From the NCBI GenBank assembly GCA_040768905.1, contig JAXGMA010000001.1:1612001-1676000 (forward strand): 64,000 bases of DNA, written 5' to 3'. Made by a program: the position numbers and the translations under genes. The notes under the pieces were generated by a model. The model searched no databases. It had not been told where the DNA came from and saw only the letters and a program-made list of their open reading frames with translations. Positions 53,530 through 62,410 of the stretch are shown in pieces (position 1 is the stretch's first letter; every line of letters starts with the position of its first letter). The stretch is from SZUA-584 sp040768905 (GTDB lineage: Bacteria > Bacillota > Clostridia > Christensenellales > SZUA-584).

Positions 53530-53808
53530 TTGAAGAAGCTTCGCGAAATTAGAAAACGAATCGTATCGGCATTCGAGCTTGCGCCCGAAGCGGCGGGCAG
53601 CACGCGTCTGACGCTGATCGACAACACGCGCGTGTGCCTTGAAAACCACAAGGGCATAGCCGAGTACACCCAAAAAAGCGTCCGTATCCGCACGCATGTG
53701 CTTTGCATCATCATCAACGGCAGCGCGCTTTGCCTTGAGCGGTTCGGGCGTGAAAGTGTCGTGGTCAGCGGAAATATACACGCCATACAGTTTGAAAATC
53801 TGCGGTAA
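53530..53808 (+). CDS. yqfC: Sporulation protein YqfC (YabP family)
   Basis: A 92-residue protein with the YabP/YqfC pattern (STRLTLIDNTRVCLENHKGIAEYTQKSVRIRT; SALCLERFGRESVVVSGNI). It starts at TTG with GGAG 9 bases upstream. The family is sporulation-associated and sigma-E-controlled in Bacillus. It is paired with yqfD 19 bases downstream. Confidence 0.9.
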   Translation: MKKLREIRKRIVSAFELAPEAAGSTRLTLIDNTRVCLENHKGIAEYTQKSVRIRTHVLCIIINGSALCLERFGRESVVVSGNIHAIQFENLR

Positions 53809-53827
53809 AAAGGTGGAAAGCGCCATT

Positions 53828-54988
53828 TTGAGATTATGGAATTATTTTGCCGGATATGTTATGATACGCGTAGAAGGCCTCTCTCTTGAGAAGTTTTTGA
53901 ACACGGCTTTGGATCTGCACATTGCCGTGTTGGATGCACGGCGGCTTTCCTATACCGCGCTTTGCGCTGTGGTCAATATGCGCGGCTATAAAAAGCTGCT
54001 CGAAGCTCTTTCCGCACGCTACGCCATCACCGCAGAAAAAAAGGCGGGCGTGGCATTTGGGGTCAAGTGGCTCACGCGGCGCAAAGTGCTGTTTTTTGGT
54101 CTTCTGTTGATTGCGGCCGCGGTGTTTGCCGCTTCGTTTTTCGTATTTGAGGTGCGCGTCAGCGGGCTCGAGTTTGGCGCTGCGCAGGCGCTCAAAGAGG
54201 AGCTTTCTGCGCTCGGCATTTACAGCGGCGCGTTCAAAGGCAGCATTGATCCAAAGTATTCAGAAACGCAGCTGCTCATTGCGCATGAGGAATTTGCCTG
54301 GATCAATATAAGGATACACGGCGCAATTGCCGAGGTACAGGTGGTGCTTTGTGAGCCTGTGCCGCAAATCGTTGATGACACACGCCCCTGCAACATCGTT
54401 GCTGTTAAAGATGCGCATATCAAACGCATCACGGCAAGGACAGGGCGGGCGCTTGTTAAAGCTGGCGACACGGTCCGCGCAGGAGACGTGCTGATATCCG
54501 GCCTTATATGGGATGCAGGCTTAAAACGCATGCTGTTCGCCGCACGGGGCGATGTGATCGGAAGCGTATGGTACACGGCAAGCGCCAGTGCGCCTCTGTA
54601 TAAACAGACATACACGGCCACAGGCCGAACGCAGACACAGCGCATCATCGTGATCGGCGCGGACAGGGCGGATATCGACGCAGCGTGCACATTTGAAAAC
54701 TTTCAGACACGCGTATTAGAAACGCGGGATGTCGTCGGGCTATTTCTTCCGGTCAAGATATTGCTTCTTGAGCACAGCGAAACAAAGCTTATCTGCGAGC
54801 CCGTCGACACGCAAATCATCAAGGCTGACATTGAGGAACGCGCCTACTGCGACGCTGCAGCAAAAGCGCAGGCAGATGTCGTCGCGCATGTGCCGGTGTT
54901 TTCCGAGCAGGACGGGATACTGCATGTCACTGTCTATTTGCAGACATATGAAGACATCGGAAAAGTTGTCTATTTGGAGGATTATTAA
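53828..54988 (+). CDS. yqfD: Sporulation protein YqfD
   Basis: A 386-residue protein. The N-terminus MRLWNYFAGYVMIRVEGLSLEKFLN is typical, one membrane segment lies near residues 90-112 (VLFFGLLLIAAAVFAASFFV), and the extracellular part has the family's GLIWDAGL-like and EEFAWINIRIHGAIAEVQV stretches. The TTG at 53828 is chosen for its family-like N-terminus and AAGGTGG 11 bases upstream; the frame opens at 53696 inside yqfC. It is needed for sporulation in Bacillus. Confidence 0.88.
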   Translation: MRLWNYFAGYVMIRVEGLSLEKFLNTALDLHIAVLDARRLSYTALCAVVNMRGYKKLLEALSARYAITAEKKAGVAFGVKWLTRRKVLFFGLLLIAAAVFAASFFVFEVRVSGLEFGAAQALKEELSALGIYSGAFKGSIDPKYSETQLLIAHEEFAWINIRIHGAIAEVQVVLCEPVPQIVDDTRPCNIVAVKDAHIKRITARTGRALVKAGDTVRAGDVLISGLIWDAGLKRMLFAARGDVIGSVWYTASASAPLYKQTYTATGRTQTQRIIVIGADRADIDAACTFENFQTRVLETRDVVGLFLPVKILLLEHSETKLICEPVDTQIIKADIEERAYCDAAAKAQADVVAHVPVFSEQDGILHVTVYLQTYEDIGKVVYLEDY

Positions 54989-55963
54989 TTGGAAACGACC
55001 AACGTCGAACTTGGCATCGAGGTAGAAAATATTGACCATCTTATCGCGCTTTTCGGCGCGTTTGACGAAAACTTAAAGGCTCTTGAAAAAGAAACGGGCG
55101 CGAGCATCATACCGCGCAATACACATGTGGCGATATACGGACGGCGCGAGGAAGCCGAACTTGCCAAAACGGTGGTGGACAAGCTTCTTAGCATGATCTG
55201 CAGGCATGAGAAAGTAGACCTTTCACGCATCCGTTATGCCGTAGAGCTCGCACGCGAAGGCAACGCCGACGCCATAGAAGAGATCATGACTGACGTGATC
55301 GCCATCACGAGCAAAGGGCGGCAGGTCAAAAGCCGGACCATCGGCCAGAAACGCTATGTCAAAGCCATGCGTGAAAACACAGTGGTTTTTGCCATAGGCC
55401 CCGCGGGCACCGGCAAGACTTATCTCGCAATGGCCATGGCCGTCGTCGCGCTCAAAAACAAAGAGGTGGAACGCATCATATTGACGCGCCCGGCAGTTGA
55501 AGCCGGCGAAAGCCTCGGCTTTCTGCCCGGCGATCTGCAGACAAAGGTGGATCCGTACCTGCGCCCTCTTTATGACGCGCTTTATGAGCTGCTTGGCGGT
55601 GAAATGTATGCCCGCCTCTCCGAACGCGGCGCCATTGAGGTCGCGCCGCTTGCGTACATGCGCGGGCGCACGCTTTCCGACGCCTTCATCGTGCTTGACG
55701 AAGCGCAGAACTGTACGGAAGAGCAGATGAAGATGTTTCTCACAAGGTTTGGCGAAAATGCACGCGTCGTTGTTACGGGAGATATCACTCAGATAGATCT
55801 GCCCAAAGAGAAAAAAAGCGGCTTGAAGCAATGCATCAGCATACTTGAAGGCGTGGACGGTATCAGTGTTCAGTATCTGACGCACAAAGATGTGGTGCGC
55901 CACGAGCTGGTGCAAAGCATCATCCGGGCTTACGAAAGATATGAGAAAACCCAGAGGAGGTGA
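54989..55963 (+). CDS. phoH: PhoH-family ATPase
   Basis: A 324-residue protein: an N-terminal KH-like region, Walker A GPAGTGKTYLA near residue 137 and Walker B FIVLDEAQNCTEEQMKMFLTR. PhoH (YbeZ) is an ATPase linked to RNA metabolism and to YbeY, encoded two genes downstream. The TTG start directly follows the yqfD stop with GGAGG 8 bases upstream. Confidence 0.95.
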   Translation: METTNVELGIEVENIDHLIALFGAFDENLKALEKETGASIIPRNTHVAIYGRREEAELAKTVVDKLLSMICRHEKVDLSRIRYAVELAREGNADAIEEIMTDVIAITSKGRQVKSRTIGQKRYVKAMRENTVVFAIGPAGTGKTYLAMAMAVVALKNKEVERIILTRPAVEAGESLGFLPGDLQTKVDPYLRPLYDALYELLGGEMYARLSERGAIEVAPLAYMRGRTLSDAFIVLDEAQNCTEEQMKMFLTRFGENARVVVTGDITQIDLPKEKKSGLKQCISILEGVDGISVQYLTHKDVVRHELVQSIIRAYERYEKTQRR

Positions 55964-55967
55964 CCGC

Positions 55968-58130
55968 ATGGCTGCAGCCACCAAAAAGAGAAAAACCGCG
56001 GCCAGGAAGCAGCTGCTGATCGCTGCAGTGATCGGCTTTTGCACGCTGCTGATCGTCTTTGCCCTTGTCTCACTTTCCGTCACGCCTGTCAAATACGATA
56101 TATCGGTCGGCGAAGTGGCCCCCGTGTCTTTAACGGCCAGCCGCGACGTGATCGACACGGTGTCAACAAATGCGGCAATAGATCAGGTGCGTGCAGATGT
56201 CCAGCCGATTTATACGATTATCAACAGCATCACACAGGAATCGCAGCAGGCCATACTTTCGTATTTTGAAAAGGTGCAGACCGTCAATACCAGGGTCCGC
56301 AATCAATATATAAGCCATCAGCAATTCGAAGACCCAAGCAACCCGCGCGAGCATTATATGTCGCTGTTCGATGCTTCAAAAGTGGCGTGGGACGAATTTT
56401 TGGAGCCGGAGGATTACAACGCCGTCCGCTCCGAATTCGGCGATATGTCCATATCCGAAGAAACCGTCCGCGCAATGGCCGCGTTAAACAACGAACAAAT
56501 CGCCTCAATGGCCGATGCAGTCATCAGCCTGGCTTCGGGCGCGCAAAGCAGCGGGATCACCGAAGAGAAGCTGGATGCCGAAAAAGCCGTTATACTGCAG
56601 AATCTGACCACGCTGTATCCGGATAACGCCAAAGCTTCCGTCGCTTACTACCCTATCAACCATGCGCTCAAGGCCAATAAGCTTTTAGATTTGCAGGCCA
56701 CCCAGCAGGCGCGCGAAGAAGCAGCGTCTGAAGTGCAGTCCATCATCTATAAACAAAACCAGACAGTAGTTGTGGCCGGCGATGTGGTCACAGAGGCACA
56801 GTATGCCGTACTGCTCGCTCTTGGGGTCGTCGGCAGCAACAATATTGACTATATGCTCTATATCGGCGTTTTTCTTCTGCTTGCGCTGCTTTTTGGCGTC
56901 TATTCGGTTTATATCAAACAATTTGAACCCGACGTCTTTAGCGAAACAAGAAAGCTTCTTGTGATTGCAAGCGTCATCATCATCGTGACCGCCATTGCTT
57001 TACCGCTGGCGCGGCTCGATACACGTGTCAATCCTGTGTTTTTTGGTACTTTGCTGGTGTGCGTGCTGGTGTCACAAAGAAGCGCGCTTGTCCTGAATAT
57101 CCTGCTGGCGTCCGTCACCGGCCTTATCGCATCATGGCAGACAGGCATCATGAGTTCACCCATGCTGCTCGCGCTGGTCACAGCGGCCGTAGGCGGCTCA
57201 GTCAGCGTGTTTGCGCTGCACAAGCCCGGCCATCGTTCATCGCTTTTAACCGCAGGCCTTTTGGGCGGTGCAGCAGGCACTGCGGCAGTGCTCTTGATCG
57301 GCCTTGTGGGCAGCACAGCCACGATTTGGGACAACCTGTTTGTCGACGGCGCCTTCGCTTTAGGGAGCGGCCTTTTGGGCGGCGTGCTGGCCATCGGGAC
57401 TCTTCCGATCTGGGAAGCCGTATTCCGTGTTTCCACACCTGCCAAACTGCTAGAGCTATCCAACCTCAACCATCCGCTGCTCAAGCGGCTGACCGTTGAG
57501 GCGCCCGGCACTTACCACCACAGCGTACTCACGGCGAACCTTGCGGAAGCAGGCGCTGATACGTTGGGTGCCAACGCACTTCTTTGCCGGGTTGGCGCAT
57601 ATTTTCATGATGTAGGCAAGCTCATGCGCCCGCGCTATTTTAACGAAAACCAGAAAGGGGAAAACCCGCATGACGAGCTTGACCCCCATGAGAGCGCTAA
57701 GATCATAACAGCCCATGTCGAGCAGGGCCTTATGCTTGCGCACCGTTATAAGCTGCCCCGCGAAGTACAGAACATCATGATGCAGCACCATGGTGACAGT
57801 ATCGTTCCGTATTTTTTCCACAAAGCCAGCCAAGCAGGCCTGTCACCCAAAGAGAAGGATTTCAAATACCTGGGCAGCCGGCCTTCCACAAAGGAATCAG
57901 CCATCGTGATGCTTGCAGACTGCGTGGAAGCAGCCGTACGCAGTATGAACGACCCAGACCGCGACCAGGTCAAAGACATGATAGACAAGCTTTTCCGTGA
58001 TAAGTATAATGACGGGCAGCTTGATGACTGCCCTTTGAGCCGGCGCGATCTTAACAGGCTTGCACAGGCGTTTTTACATGTATTTGACGGCGCGCTGCAC
58101 GAGCGCGTCAAATATCCAGATCAGGAGTAG
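55968..58130 (+). CDS. yqfF: 7TM-receptor HD phosphohydrolase (YqfF/PgpH-like)
   Basis: A 720-residue membrane enzyme. One N-terminal segment (LLIAAVIGFCTLLIVFALVS), a ~250-residue extracytoplasmic 7TMR-HDED domain, seven membrane segments (about 300-490) and a cytoplasmic HD domain with YHHSVLTANLAE, AYFHDVGKLMRP and MMQHHGDS. PgpH homologues hydrolyse cyclic di-AMP; activity here is inferred from family. The ATG at 55968 follows GAGGAGG, 4 bases after the phoH stop. Confidence 0.92.
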   Translation: MAAATKKRKTAARKQLLIAAVIGFCTLLIVFALVSLSVTPVKYDISVGEVAPVSLTASRDVIDTVSTNAAIDQVRADVQPIYTIINSITQESQQAILSYFEKVQTVNTRVRNQYISHQQFEDPSNPREHYMSLFDASKVAWDEFLEPEDYNAVRSEFGDMSISEETVRAMAALNNEQIASMADAVISLASGAQSSGITEEKLDAEKAVILQNLTTLYPDNAKASVAYYPINHALKANKLLDLQATQQAREEAASEVQSIIYKQNQTVVVAGDVVTEAQYAVLLALGVVGSNNIDYMLYIGVFLLLALLFGVYSVYIKQFEPDVFSETRKLLVIASVIIIVTAIALPLARLDTRVNPVFFGTLLVCVLVSQRSALVLNILLASVTGLIASWQTGIMSSPMLLALVTAAVGGSVSVFALHKPGHRSSLLTAGLLGGAAGTAAVLLIGLVGSTATIWDNLFVDGAFALGSGLLGGVLAIGTLPIWEAVFRVSTPAKLLELSNLNHPLLKRLTVEAPGTYHHSVLTANLAEAGADTLGANALLCRVGAYFHDVGKLMRPRYFNENQKGENPHDELDPHESAKIITAHVEQGLMLAHRYKLPREVQNIMMQHHGDSIVPYFFHKASQAGLSPKEKDFKYLGSRPSTKESAIVMLADCVEAAVRSMNDPDRDQVKDMIDKLFRDKYNDGQLDDCPLSRRDLNRLAQAFLHVFDGALHERVKYPDQE

Positions 58131-58134
58131 AGCG

Positions 58135-58560
58135 ATGATCAGAGTTTATATCACTGTGCAGGATGTCTGTATAGAAAGGTGCCTTCGGCGGACAGCCGTC
58201 AAGGCCGCGCGCGCAGCCGCCAAATACGAAGGCAATGCCGGCAGTGTTTCGCTGATGTTTACCGATAACACGGGAATACACAGCCTCAACAAAATCTACC
58301 GCAAGCATGACGCGCCGACCGATGTGCTCTCGTTCCCCTCGGATGAAGCGGGCTTTCTTGGCGATATCGCCATTTCTCTGCCGCGTGCACAAACACAGGC
58401 CGACGAATACGGCCACGGGCTGCAGCGCGAGGTGGCTTTTCTAATTGTGCACGGCATGCTGCATCTTTTTGGTTATGATCACAACACTGAAACGGAGGAA
58501 ACCGCCATGCGCGCCCGTCAGCGCGAGATACTTAGAATAGCGGGGTTTATAAGAACATGA
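58135..58560 (+). CDS. ybeY: Endoribonuclease YbeY
   Basis: A 141-residue metalloprotein with the zinc motif HGMLHLFGYDH and DAPTDVLSFP. It acts in 16S rRNA 3' maturation and ribosome quality control. It starts 4 bases after the yqfF stop and overlaps cdd by 4 bases. The dgkA gene often found between ybeY and cdd is absent. Confidence 0.94.
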   Translation: MIRVYITVQDVCIERCLRRTAVKAARAAAKYEGNAGSVSLMFTDNTGIHSLNKIYRKHDAPTDVLSFPSDEAGFLGDIAISLPRAQTQADEYGHGLQREVAFLIVHGMLHLFGYDHNTETEETAMRARQREILRIAGFIRT

Positions 58561-58952
58561 CATATAAAAGGCTGCTGGAGCAGGCAAAAGAGGCCAAATC
58601 GGGCGCATATGCCCCGTATTCGCGTTTTCACGTCGGCGCAGCTTTGCTCTGCGCAAACGGCCGCGTATATACCGGCGCAAATATCGAAAACGCTTCTTAC
58701 AGCGTCACGTGCTGTGCAGAACGGGTGGCTCTTTTCAAAGCTGTCAGCGAGGGTGAAAGAGCATTTTTAGCGATCGCCGTCACTTCCGACTCGGATAAAC
58801 CGACCTATCCGTGCGGCGTTTGCCGCCAGGCGCTCAGTGAATTCTCGCCCCGGATGGATGTGATAGCGGCTGATGGTGCGCTGGATCACCAGACCACGAC
58901 ACTGGATTCGCTGCTTCCCTGCGCGTTTTCCGGTAAGGATATGGAGAAATAA
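58557..58952 (+). CDS. cdd: Cytidine deaminase
   Basis: A 131-residue enzyme. YAPYSRFHVGAALL, TCCAERVALFKAV (catalytic Glu, zinc Cys) and PCGVCRQALSEF (zinc Cys pair) are diagnostic. It converts cytidine to uridine. It is translationally coupled to ybeY (ATGA overlap) and lies 2 bases before era. Confidence 0.96.
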   Translation: MTYKRLLEQAKEAKSGAYAPYSRFHVGAALLCANGRVYTGANIENASYSVTCCAERVALFKAVSEGERAFLAIAVTSDSDKPTYPCGVCRQALSEFSPRMDVIAADGALDHQTTTLDSLLPCAFSGKDMEK

Positions 58953-58954
58953 AA

Positions 58955-59842
58955 TTGGAACACAGATCAGCTTTTATTGCGATAATCGGCAGGCCAAATG
59001 TGGGCAAATCCACACTTGTCAACAGCCTTGTGGGTGAAAAGGTCGCCATCGTTTCAAAAAAACCGCAGACAACGCGCAGCCGCATATCAGGCATTTTGAC
59101 TGGCCAGGGCTATCAGATCGTTTTTCTTGATACACCCGGCCTGCATGCCCCGAAAAACAGGCTCGGCGAATTTATGGTAAAGACCGCTTATGAAGCGGCA
59201 CGCGATGTGGAAGCCGTGGTCTTCGTCTGCGATGCGCAGCGCGGCGTCGGGCCGGAGGATATCGATATACTGCAGAAAATGCTGCGAAGCGGCACACCCT
59301 TGATCGCGGCTGTCAATAAAACGGATGCAGCAGGCAGCCAGGGCAGCACACAGGCTGCTCAGCTACTGGCAGAAGCCGGGCTTGATTCAAAGCCGTACCT
59401 GATATCCGCCAAAAACGGCGACGGCGTTGGCGAGCTCAAAGAGGCGTTGATGCAGTTTTTGGTGCCGGGCCCCAAGTACTACCCTGATAACCAGCCAAGC
59501 GACCAACCCGAAAGAATCATAGCGGCTGAAATGATACGCGAAAAGGCGCTTGCGATGCTGCGCGAGGAAGTTCCCCACGGGATCGGCGTTTCGATCATGC
59601 ATATCGGCAAACGCGAAGACAAGGATATCGTTGACGTGCAGGCCACCATCATCTGCGAGCGTGCAAGCCACAAGGGCATCATCATCGGAAGCGGAGGGCG
59701 TATGCTCAAACGTATCGGCAGCGCCGCAAGGCAGGATCTTGAGATGCTTTTTTGCTCCAAGGTGTTTCTTGAACTTTGGGTCAAGGTGGAAGAGGGCTGG
59801 CGCGACAGCACGCGCGTGATGCGCGAGCTCGGTTACGAATGA
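58955..59842 (+). CDS. era: GTPase Era
   Basis: A 295-residue protein: G1 GRPNVGKSTLVN, G3 DTPG, G4 NKTD, then a C-terminal KH domain with IIIGSGGRMLKRIG that binds the 16S 3' end. It acts in 30S maturation together with YbeY. The TTG start has GGAG 8 bases upstream. Confidence 0.97.
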   Translation: MEHRSAFIAIIGRPNVGKSTLVNSLVGEKVAIVSKKPQTTRSRISGILTGQGYQIVFLDTPGLHAPKNRLGEFMVKTAYEAARDVEAVVFVCDAQRGVGPEDIDILQKMLRSGTPLIAAVNKTDAAGSQGSTQAAQLLAEAGLDSKPYLISAKNGDGVGELKEALMQFLVPGPKYYPDNQPSDQPERIIAAEMIREKALAMLREEVPHGIGVSIMHIGKREDKDIVDVQATIICERASHKGIIIGSGGRMLKRIGSAARQDLEMLFCSKVFLELWVKVEEGWRDSTRVMRELGYE

Positions 59843-59843
59843 C

Positions 59844-60581
59844 ATGGGCGAACTGCGGCAGTCGCTGTCCCTGGTATTAAGGACAGCGGATTATAAAGAC
59901 AACGATAAGATCATCACACTGCTGACCAAAAACTACGGACGCATGTCCGCGAAGGTACGCGGCGCAAAAAAGCAGACCTCCAAACTGTTTCCGGCCTCTT
60001 CGCTGTTTTGCTGCGGCGATTACACCTTCTACGAGAAAAGTGGCCGCTACGGTGTCAAGAGCTGTGAAGTCAAATCTGTTTTTTTTAATCTCCGGCACGA
60101 TTATGACGCTTTTTCGGCAGCGTGTTTGATCACAGACGCTGTGGATAAGATCGCGCAGGAGGACAACGTCTCCCCCGGCCTGTTTTCACTGACTGTGCAT
60201 GCGCTGTATGCGCTTGACACCGCAGCAGCGCCGCCGCGCACAGTCATCTGTTACTTTTTGCAGCGTCTCCTTTTTATCGAAGGCGTGTACCCGTGTCTTT
60301 TTGCCTGCGTATCCTGCGGTGCGCCGCAGAAATCGGGCGGTTTCTCTGCTTCTCTCGGAGGCATCGTCTGCCCGGACTGCGATAAACCCTATGACAGCAT
60401 ACCCATTGATGAAGCCTTTGTCACGGCATTGCGCAGCTTGGCGCGCACAGCGCCTGCGGACATCGGCAGCCTTGCGTTGGATGAGGATATGTCGCAGCGA
60501 ATGAGCAAAGCGCTCATCGTATACCTTGAGCACGTATTGCAAAAGCCTTTAAAAACGGCGCGGTTCATCAAGGAGGGGTAG
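59844..60581 (+). CDS. recO: DNA repair protein RecO
   Basis: A 245-residue protein with an N-terminal OB-fold (LVLRTADYKDNDKIITLLTKNYG) and a zinc ribbon (CVSCG ... CPDC) in the C-terminal half. It loads RecA with RecR and anneals DNA. It starts 1 base after the era stop and ends the operon. Confidence 0.94.
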   Translation: MGELRQSLSLVLRTADYKDNDKIITLLTKNYGRMSAKVRGAKKQTSKLFPASSLFCCGDYTFYEKSGRYGVKSCEVKSVFFNLRHDYDAFSAACLITDAVDKIAQEDNVSPGLFSLTVHALYALDTAAAPPRTVICYFLQRLLFIEGVYPCLFACVSCGAPQKSGGFSASLGGIVCPDCDKPYDSIPIDEAFVTALRSLARTAPADIGSLALDEDMSQRMSKALIVYLEHVLQKPLKTARFIKEG

Positions 60582-60659
60582 CTTTTTGCTTGTTTTACCC
60601 CCCGGAAAGACATGTTTTTACCATGAGAAAATGAACGTATTGAAACTGGCTCAGAATTA

Positions 60660-60688
60660 TTGACATCAGCGCATACTTGTGATAAAAT
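60660..60688 (+). promoter_or_regulatory. Promoter of the tRNA cluster
   Basis: -35 TTGACA, a 17-base spacer, -10 TAAAAT, about 49 bases before the first tRNA. Confidence 0.8.
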
Positions 60689-60736
60689 TCCGTCTTGTCG
60701 GCTGCTTGATTTACATTGAGCTGCGGCAGGGATTGG

Positions 60737-60813
60737 GCGCCTGTAGCTCAGCAGGATAGAGCAACGGCCTTCTAAGCCGTGTGCCCGGGGTTCGAGTCCC
60801 TGCAGGCGCGCCA
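60737..60813 (+). tRNA. tRNA-Arg (anticodon TCT)
   Basis: A 77-base cloverleaf: acceptor GCGCCTG / CAGGCGC, anticodon loop CTTCTAA, T-loop TTCGAGT, encoded CCA. Confidence 0.96.
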
Positions 60814-60818
60814 AACAT

Positions 60819-60896
60819 GGTGGGTATAGCTCAGTAGGTTAGAGCGCCAGGTTGTGGCCCTGGAGGCCGTGGGTTCAAATCCCACTACTCACCCCA
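60819..60896 (+). tRNA. tRNA-His (anticodon GTG)
   Basis: Acceptor GTGGGTA / TACTCAC with the extra 5' G of tRNA-His opposite C73, anticodon loop TTGTGGC, encoded CCA. Confidence 0.96.
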
Positions 60897-60909
60897 TTAT
60901 GCCATACAT

Positions 60910-60984
60910 TGGGGTGTAGCCAAGCGGTAAGGCACGGGACTTTGACTCCCGCATTCGTAGGTTCAAATCCTGCCACCCCAGCCA
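60910..60984 (+). tRNA. tRNA-Gln (anticodon TTG)
   Basis: Acceptor TGGGGTG / CACCCCA, anticodon loop CTTTGAC, T-loop TTCAAAT, encoded CCA. Confidence 0.96.
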
Positions 60985-60994
60985 ATACAGATTT

Positions 60995-61070
60995 GACCCA
61001 TTAGCTCAGTTGGTAGAGCACTTGACTTTTAATCAAGGTGTCCCGCGTTCGAGTCGCGGATGGGTCACCA
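60995..61070 (+). tRNA. tRNA-Lys (anticodon TTT)
   Basis: Acceptor GACCCAT / ATGGGTC, anticodon loop CTTTTAA, T-loop TTCGAGT, encoded CCA. Confidence 0.96.
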
Positions 61071-61076
61071 TTTTAG

Positions 61077-61125
61077 CCCTTTAAGCAGCGGAAAAACCGT
61101 TGTTTAAGGGGTTGTTATTTTAATT
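61077..61125 (+). terminator. Intrinsic terminator of the tRNA cluster
   Basis: A long stem CCCTTTAA-GCAGCGG pairs (with a G-T) to CCGTTGT-TTAAGGG around AAAAA, followed by a T-rich tail. Confidence 0.8.
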
Positions 61126-61255
61126 AGCTTAAGATTATATTGTTTGTCGCTATTTATGCCACTACATCCATTCAAACTATTAAGCCTATTTAGATGCAAA
61201 ATTCGAGTCAAACCTATTATAAAAGCTTGTTCACATTTAATACTCTATTTCCTAT

Positions 61256-61275
61256 TGGATGGATGGATGGATGGA
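61256..61275. repeat. GGAT tetranucleotide microsatellite
   Basis: About five tandem GGAT units in AT-rich DNA, in the short gene-free stretch (61126-61318) between the tRNA terminator and the next gene. Confidence 0.8.
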
Positions 61276-61318
61276 TAATTACGTGTTGTCGCTATGCTGC
61301 TATGCCCCAGACTTTTGC

Positions 61319-62122
61319 TTACTTGGGAAGCTTTTTCTTAAAAACCCTACATAAGAATGCGTAGACTGAAAAAACAATTGATTCATCAATACGGTATGGA
61401 CTGCTAATTTGACGTTCTAATTCACTTATCATATGAATAATGAATCGAATCCTCGCTTCAATTTCATTTAATGGTACTTCAGACCAATCATAACTATCAT
61501 CTATACATAGAATACGAGACAACCCATGATAATGATTAAACGCTTCAAGCATAGAATTTTTTTTATTGTTTGAGTCGTCAACATTCATAAAATGTTGGGC
61601 AGTATAAAATAAACTACGTGTTCTTGCATTAAAAAACTGCCTCTTTGAATAAGAAAAACCGTTATAAATAATAATTTCATCCCAATTAAAAGAGGTTGTA
61701 TTTATGCTAAGTTTGTTTAAAATTTCGTTATATACGTGATCATGATTATATTCAAATCCGTAAAGATGAATTGGTTTTAATTCAACATTAAAAACTTCAT
61801 GTATTGCTTCTATAAAAAATGCCATAGTTTCAATTAAGTAATAGTAATGAATATGCAAATATTTCAACTCTCTTCTTCTAATTCTTTCTTTATTATAAAA
61901 AGCAATGAAATAAGTCGTAAAACAAACAGAGAGAATAAATATTTGAAATTGTTTAAGGGCTGCTATAAAATTTGCATAATTACCAAATAAATAAAACACA
62001 AAAACAGCTAGTAAAACTAATGCAAAAATAGGCGACATCATTATTAGTTCATATACTGCTCTACAAAAAAATCTAATTATTCTGCTACATATCAATAAAA
62101 GACGATATATTATTCTTTTCAT
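61319..62122 (-). CDS. Orphan two-segment membrane protein
   Basis: A 267-residue protein with two membrane segments in the first ~90 residues (PIFALVLLAVFVFYLFG; FQIFILSVCFTTYFIAF), then a soluble domain rich in aromatic residues, His and Asn. I recognise no family. It is far more AT-rich than the neighbouring core genes, suggesting acquisition; it lies just behind a tRNA array, a common insertion site. The ATG at 62122 is preceded by a GGGG-containing site; an ATG at 62149 is possible. Confidence 0.6.
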   Translation of the reverse strand: MKRIIYRLLLICSRIIRFFCRAVYELIMMSPIFALVLLAVFVFYLFGNYANFIAALKQFQIFILSVCFTTYFIAFYNKERIRRRELKYLHIHYYYLIETMAFFIEAIHEVFNVELKPIHLYGFEYNHDHVYNEILNKLSINTTSFNWDEIIIYNGFSYSKRQFFNARTRSLFYTAQHFMNVDDSNNKKNSMLEAFNHYHGLSRILCIDDSYDWSEVPLNEIEARIRFIIHMISELERQISSPYRIDESIVFSVYAFLCRVFKKKLPK

Positions 62123-62410
62123 ACAATTAGTCCCCATTTTTCTAAGCATATTATATTTTTTTTCTACTAATAATGCAAATTTGGATTATTAGTATATTTA
62201 AATTATAATTGAAAATATTTTCAAACCGCTATACTCCCGGACTCTTTCATTTTATTTTTGCTTTGCCGTTACAACAGTCTTTCTTATGCAAAAATGCGCA
62301 GCAAAACTGCCCAATGAGGAAAAGCCATGTTATAATGCACTTAATAGCATCGTGTTTAAAAACTGTCGATAAAAAAAAGAATGAATCAGCCTAAAAAACG
62401 CATCGCATAA
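62123..62410. other. Gene-free AT-rich stretch
   Basis: Nearly 290 bases between the orphan membrane protein and the decayed gene. I see no convincing frame, hairpin or RNA; it presumably contains the promoter of the minus-strand gene. Confidence 0.35.

Noticed and set aside
53431..53826. A 131-codon minus-strand frame over yqfC
   Set aside because: It overlaps the terminator after the NfeD gene and lies antisense to the recognisable YqfC protein.
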